This document shows positions 60,905 through 64,000 of a DNA stretch of 64,000 nucleotides, in pieces. The stretch lies in contig LFLA01000013.1 in the NCBI GenBank assembly GCA_001542995.1, positions 1-64,000 of the forward strand. Direction: 5' to 3'. Every line of letters starts with the position of its first letter. Position 1 is the stretch's first letter. The position numbers were made by a program, and so were the translations under genes. This DNA is from Nitrospina sp. LS_NOB. Its GTDB lineage: Bacteria > Nitrospinota > Nitrospinia > Nitrospinales > VA-1. The notes under the pieces were generated by a model that saw only the letters and a program-made list of their open reading frames with translations, was not told the DNA's origin and made no database searches.

Positions 60905-60935
60905 TATTCAATGTTCCTCTAGTTTTTTTATCCAT
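60885..60935 (-). CDS. Tiny ORF 1, 16-residue leader peptide
   Basis: MDKKTRGTLNNEYRQK with a perfect GGAGG seven bases before the ATG. Strongly basic and polar. Its stop codon lies inside tiny ORF 2, so its translation could open or couple to that ORF. Confidence 0.35.
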   Translation of the reverse strand: MDKKTRGTLNNEYRQK

Positions 60936-60949
60936 GTTTTCCTCCCTCG

Positions 60950-60978
60950 ATGATACCGAATGGTCATACCTGCCTCAA
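60950..60978 (-). promoter_or_regulatory. Sigma-70-like promoter before the tiny ORFs
   Basis: TTGAGG (-35) and TATCAT (-10) with a 17-nt spacer on the minus strand. The expected start site falls at about the GGAGG of tiny ORF 1, which is closer than usual, so either the leader is very short or the match is fortuitous. Confidence 0.35.
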
Positions 60979-60983
60979 TCATC

Positions 60984-61019
60984 AAATAAAAAACCGGGAG
61001 CCCCGTAAAGAGCCCCGGT
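60984..61019 (-). terminator. Rho-independent terminator (minus strand)
   Basis: ACCGGG (61014-61019 region) pairs with CCCGGT (60993-60998) around a GC-rich loop GCTCTTTACGGGGCT, followed by TTTTTTATTT. It would stop transcripts coming from the right and insulates the tiny ORFs. No convincing gene was found that it serves. Confidence 0.7.
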
Positions 61020-61464
61020 CATTATAACCCACCCCAAAAACTGGTTTACACAGATGGGACCAATATCCGCTTTGGGTCGATACCGCACACATGAGTTGGG
61101 ATCATGTAACGACACGATTGTTAATTTCTAAGGAGTTCACTGGTCGGTAATAATGGGCTTCGTGATATTACCAACATTAAACTTCGTGCCCCGAAGGGGT
61201 AGAACTCGCGGCCGTTGGAGTTGGGATCCAGTGGTTGCTACAGCTGGGATGCAACAAATAGCCGATCATTGTTTCTTTTGAAGTTAGAACAACTATCTTT
61301 TACCCAAAAGCCCTTCCCTAATAGCTGCGTGGAAATCCATTTTACACCAATATTTATATGATTTGGATTTCGGATAATTTTTTTATTTTTTAAGTGCATA
61401 TGTTATAACCAACCTTAATGGCTGGTAAATCAACCTAATTTATTAAGTTTTTTGATTTAAAATT
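61020..61464. other. Island-edge intergenic region
   Basis: 445 bp with no firm gene. It holds a second copy of the anticodon-arm-like sequence (CACATGAGTTGGGATCATGT, 61089-61108), a shorter one (GAGTTGGGATCCA near 61218), and a family B palindrome (CCCCGAAGGGG near 61190). The part after 61260 is AT-rich and leads to the methyltransferase gene. A 36-codon minus-strand ORF ending inside the terminator is not credible. Confidence 0.5.
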
Positions 61465-63615
61465 ATGCTAGCAAAAACTAAGCGAACAAAATTTCCTTCC
61501 AAATCCCCCATTCCCAAAAAAACGGCCATTGAATTAGATATGCCTGTGGAATTTATGCATGGTTTGGCTATTAGAGAAGGAAATAGCAAGAAACCGGTTT
61601 ACGAATTGCATAAATGGTGGGCAAGAAGACTTGGTACCTGTTTTCGAATGCTCTTACTTGGAGCGACTACGAGTTCAAGAAAAAGACACATTTTATTTAA
61701 CGGGGCATTTTTTAAAGCACACAGTCTTGAGAATTTAGTAGTTTTAGACCCATTTATGGGAGGGGGAACTTCTGTAGTTGAATCTACTAAGTTTGGAGCA
61801 AAAGTAATTGGGGTAGATATTGATCCTGTTGCATGCTTAATTGCAAAAAAAGAAATTGAAGCAATTAATGAAAGTGACCTTTTAATAGCATTTGAGAAAA
61901 TTGAAGATAAGTGTGCCAAGAAAATTAAGGATCGGTATACCACACGTTTGCCAAATGGTACTAGTGCAATAATAGTTAATGCATTTTGGGTTGATATTTT
62001 AACTTGCTTGGAATGCAAATCAATTGTTGATGGTCACCCTCATTTTCGGCTTTCTTCTGACAAAAACAATTTCCACCAAACAGTTTTTTGTGAGTCCTGT
62101 GGTCAAATTACAAATACCCACTTAAATTATAAATCATTTACTTGTAAAAATTGCAATTTCAGAACCAATATTGATAAGGGTCCTACTTCTTTGGGTATTT
62201 TAAATTGCAGTGTTTGTAAAACTACTACTCCAATTCTTAAAATGGTCAAAAAAGGGAAACCCTTGTCGCGCAAACTTTTTGCAATGGAAGTACTTATTGA
62301 TGGACAACGTAGGACTACTTTTATAAAAGCAAGAAAAGCTGATATTACTCTATATAAAAAGTCTCAAGGAGAATTTAAAAAAAACAGGGCAAAACTTATT
62401 TTTCCAAAAGTAAAAATCCCCTTAGAAGGAAGAAGTGATAGCCGTCCAATTAATCATGGATTTGAAACGTATGCAAGTTTATTCAATGATCGCCAATTGC
62501 TCTGTTTAAGCGAGATAGGCAAGGAAATTGCTAAAATAAAAAATAAAAAAATAAAAGAATTTATTGCTATCGCCTTTTCTGATTGTTTGGCTTCAAATAA
62601 TATGCTTTGTGCTTACGCTTTTGGTTATAAAAAGCTTACACCTTTATTTGGATTACACGGATTTAGAAAAATTGTACGACCTGTTGAAAACAATGTATGG
62701 GGAACTGAATTTGGAAGAGGTTCTTTTATTAAATGTTTTCGGAAATTGTTGAGAGCGAAAAAATATTCAAAGCGTCCATATGAATTTAATTATTCCAATG
62801 GAATGCCTAAGCCTATATATACTGGAGAGACTGCTGAATCAAGAATTGCCACACGGTTTCCGCTACTGTTTTCTAAGCCAGGTCCTTCTACGTTTATTTT
62901 AAACTCTTCATCTGAAAATTTGAGAAAGATTCCAAATAAATCTGTGGACTTAATTTTAACAGATCCTCCTTATTTCGATAACATTCATTACTCAGAAATG
63001 TCCGATTTTTACCATGTATGGCTCAGAAAAATTTTAGGACCATCTTACGTTGGTTTCAAAAATAATCACACACCTTTTGTTGATTCACTTTTTCCCACTA
63101 AATATTTAGATAGTAGTGTTGTAAGTAGTGCACAGGGTTTTCGGAAAAAGATTTTTCAAATTTTTGGTGAGTGCCGTAGAGTAATAAAGCCAAATGGACT
63201 GTTAATTTTTACTCATCACCATAGAAGTTTAATTGCATGGCAAAATCTTGCTGTCGCCGTATTGCTTAATCGATTTTCTGTGAAAAATGTATTTCCTGTC
63301 CGGTCAGAGGGGCGAGGCGGATTTCATAATTCAGAAGGGAATTTACGGTGGGATGCGGTGGTTGTTGCTAGGCCAATAAAGAAACTCGAAAATAAAAATC
63401 CTAGCCTGAAGATTATAGGAAAGCGTGTTTTAAATCAGTTGGAATATTGGAAAAAACGTCTTGAATTATCGAATATCTCGTTGTCGGATTCGGATTCAAT
63501 TAGTATGAGAAGAGCTTTTCTTCTTAAAGAATTTAGTGACTTTAAAGTAAATGAATCTGATTTAATGAAAATGATGGCCGATGTAGATCTTGTTCATACA
63601 TTGCCTAATAAGTAA
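61465..63615 (+). CDS. DUF1156-type DNA methyltransferase with zinc knuckles
   Basis: 716 residues. The N-terminus holds YELHKWWARRLG (47-58), the hallmark of DUF1156 methylases. SAM motif I is LDPFMGGGTSVVE (94-106) and the catalytic motif DPPYFDNIHYSEM (500-512), so amino-methylation of adenine (or cytosine N4) is expected. Between them, residues ~178-260, lie four C-x2-C pairs (CLEC, CESC, CKNC, CSVC), likely two zinc ribbons. Base composition is markedly AT-rich with AAA, ATT and TTA codons, unlike the rest of the window. DUF1156 methylases occur in defence islands with helicases and DUF499 ATPases. No ribosome-binding site is evident at the ATG. Confidence 0.85.
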   Translation: MLAKTKRTKFPSKSPIPKKTAIELDMPVEFMHGLAIREGNSKKPVYELHKWWARRLGTCFRMLLLGATTSSRKRHILFNGAFFKAHSLENLVVLDPFMGGGTSVVESTKFGAKVIGVDIDPVACLIAKKEIEAINESDLLIAFEKIEDKCAKKIKDRYTTRLPNGTSAIIVNAFWVDILTCLECKSIVDGHPHFRLSSDKNNFHQTVFCESCGQITNTHLNYKSFTCKNCNFRTNIDKGPTSLGILNCSVCKTTTPILKMVKKGKPLSRKLFAMEVLIDGQRRTTFIKARKADITLYKKSQGEFKKNRAKLIFPKVKIPLEGRSDSRPINHGFETYASLFNDRQLLCLSEIGKEIAKIKNKKIKEFIAIAFSDCLASNNMLCAYAFGYKKLTPLFGLHGFRKIVRPVENNVWGTEFGRGSFIKCFRKLLRAKKYSKRPYEFNYSNGMPKPIYTGETAESRIATRFPLLFSKPGPSTFILNSSSENLRKIPNKSVDLILTDPPYFDNIHYSEMSDFYHVWLRKILGPSYVGFKNNHTPFVDSLFPTKYLDSSVVSSAQGFRKKIFQIFGECRRVIKPNGLLIFTHHHRSLIAWQNLAVAVLLNRFSVKNVFPVRSEGRGGFHNSEGNLRWDAVVVARPIKKLENKNPSLKIIGKRVLNQLEYWKKRLELSNISLSDSDSISMRRAFLLKEFSDFKVNESDLMKMMADVDLVHTLPNK

Positions 63616-63696
63616 TTTGTTTGCATTAGCTTGAATAAAATATGTTCCCAAATATTATCTCATTTTAGGAACCCATGTAGTTAGGAGAAAATCAAT

Positions 63697-64000
63697 ATGC
63701 CTTCTAACATTCCGTACGATAGAGCGCGATACAAAATTATTAAAAAGCTCCAGTCCGCCCAAAGGGAAGACAGTAACGAAACCCTGCCTACAGCAAAACT
63801 CATTTTAAAAGGAAAAGCGGAGATAATGGATATATACCGTTTTTCAACACAAGATCTGCTTTTTAATAAAGCAAATGGGCGTTTGGCATCTGAGGTTATA
63901 GCTTGGGAAAATGAAGAGGGCCATATACTTGATCCTCTTAATATTGATGATCAAGCAGTTCTTAGAGAACTATTGCTATCTCTTAGTCCAGACGTAAATA
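63697..64000 (+). CDS. Start of an unidentified island gene (cut by window end)
   Basis: ATG 63697 with AGGAGA eight bases upstream; open for 101 codons to the window edge. The peptide starts MPSNIPYDRARYKIIKKLQS and includes IYRFSTQDLLFNKANGRLAS and LDPLNIDDQAVLRELLLSLS. The element LxFNxxNGR is reminiscent of proteins with a ParB-like or DNA-modification-linked N-terminus, but no family can be named. It follows the methyltransferase by 81 bp on the same strand and shares its AT-rich style, so the two probably form one operon of the island. Confidence 0.75.
   Translation, partial: MPSNIPYDRARYKIIKKLQSAQREDSNETLPTAKLILKGKAEIMDIYRFSTQDLLFNKANGRLASEVIAWENEEGHILDPLNIDDQAVLRELLLSLSPDVN

Noticed and set aside
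61000-61108. 36-codon minus-strand ORF ending in the terminator near 61.0 kb
   Set aside because: Its last third reads through the terminator stem and there is no ribosome-binding site.

Overview
The window is a typical chromosomal stretch of a Gram-negative (diderm) bacterium. It carries a type IV pilus secretin operon, an MsbA-type exporter, outer-membrane-style lipoproteins, a LapA-like membrane anchor and a FlaG-like flagellar protein. The gene mix (pilMNOPQ followed by aroB, several DUF4124 proteins, DUF4911, split glyQ/glyS, a GspA/ExeA-like ATPase) resembles Nitrospinota or the former Deltaproteobacteria. That placement is an inference; no rRNA or other decisive marker is present.

Layout. 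1-10.5 kb: rRNA methyltransferase, TPR protein, a frameshifted glpE-like rhodanese, a purine/MTA phosphorylase, gamma-carbonic anhydrase, PlsC, an SGNH-type protein, DUF4124, ftsK and nadB. 10.5-16.7 kb: cobalamin-binding protein, a YfhO remnant, major pilin pilA with a sigma-54-like promoter, then nadD-rsfS-dksA/traR-lapA/TPR. 16-21 kb: a secreted hypothetical, a degenerate ADP-ribosylglycohydrolase, WalJ-like MBL protein, aldehyde dehydrogenase and an IS5-type remnant. 21-30.1 kb: minus-strand pilM-N-O-P-Q-aroB plus two DUF4124 genes, headed by a small XRE regulator. 30-40.5 kb: miaB, hypotheticals, a beta-ketoacyl-ACP synthase, nagZ, a deleted membrane glycosyltransferase, an XRE regulator, msbA-type ABC exporter and flaG. 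40.8-51.2 kb: a split ThDP decarboxylase, an epimerase, ppdK, and glyS and glyQ, which are separated by a broken STAND NTPase gene. 51-60.4 kb: GspB- and J-domain/ExeA-like proteins, yacG, FG-GAP lipoprotein, LysM/M23 lipoprotein, apt, DUF4911 and mnmG. 60.6-64 kb: an AT-rich segment that starts at a partial tRNA-Leu-like sequence. It carries overlapping tiny ORFs, a DUF1156-type DNA methyltransferase and the start of another gene. It looks like the left edge of a genomic, probably defence, island.

The most distinctive feature is the load of small dispersed repeats. Three families can be told apart: (A) a hairpin of type CCAC-TCGGC-GTGG sitting exactly at gene 3' ends, sometimes supplying the stop codon or the last residues of the protein; (B) CCCC-NNN-GGGG palindromes next to a GTGATATTTTTCC-like segment; (C) tandem clusters built from units such as TTCAGAATGAC. 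Several genes (yfhO, a DUF4124 gene, the IS5 transposase, mnmG) end or break at these repeats, so the repeats appear to have shaped gene boundaries.
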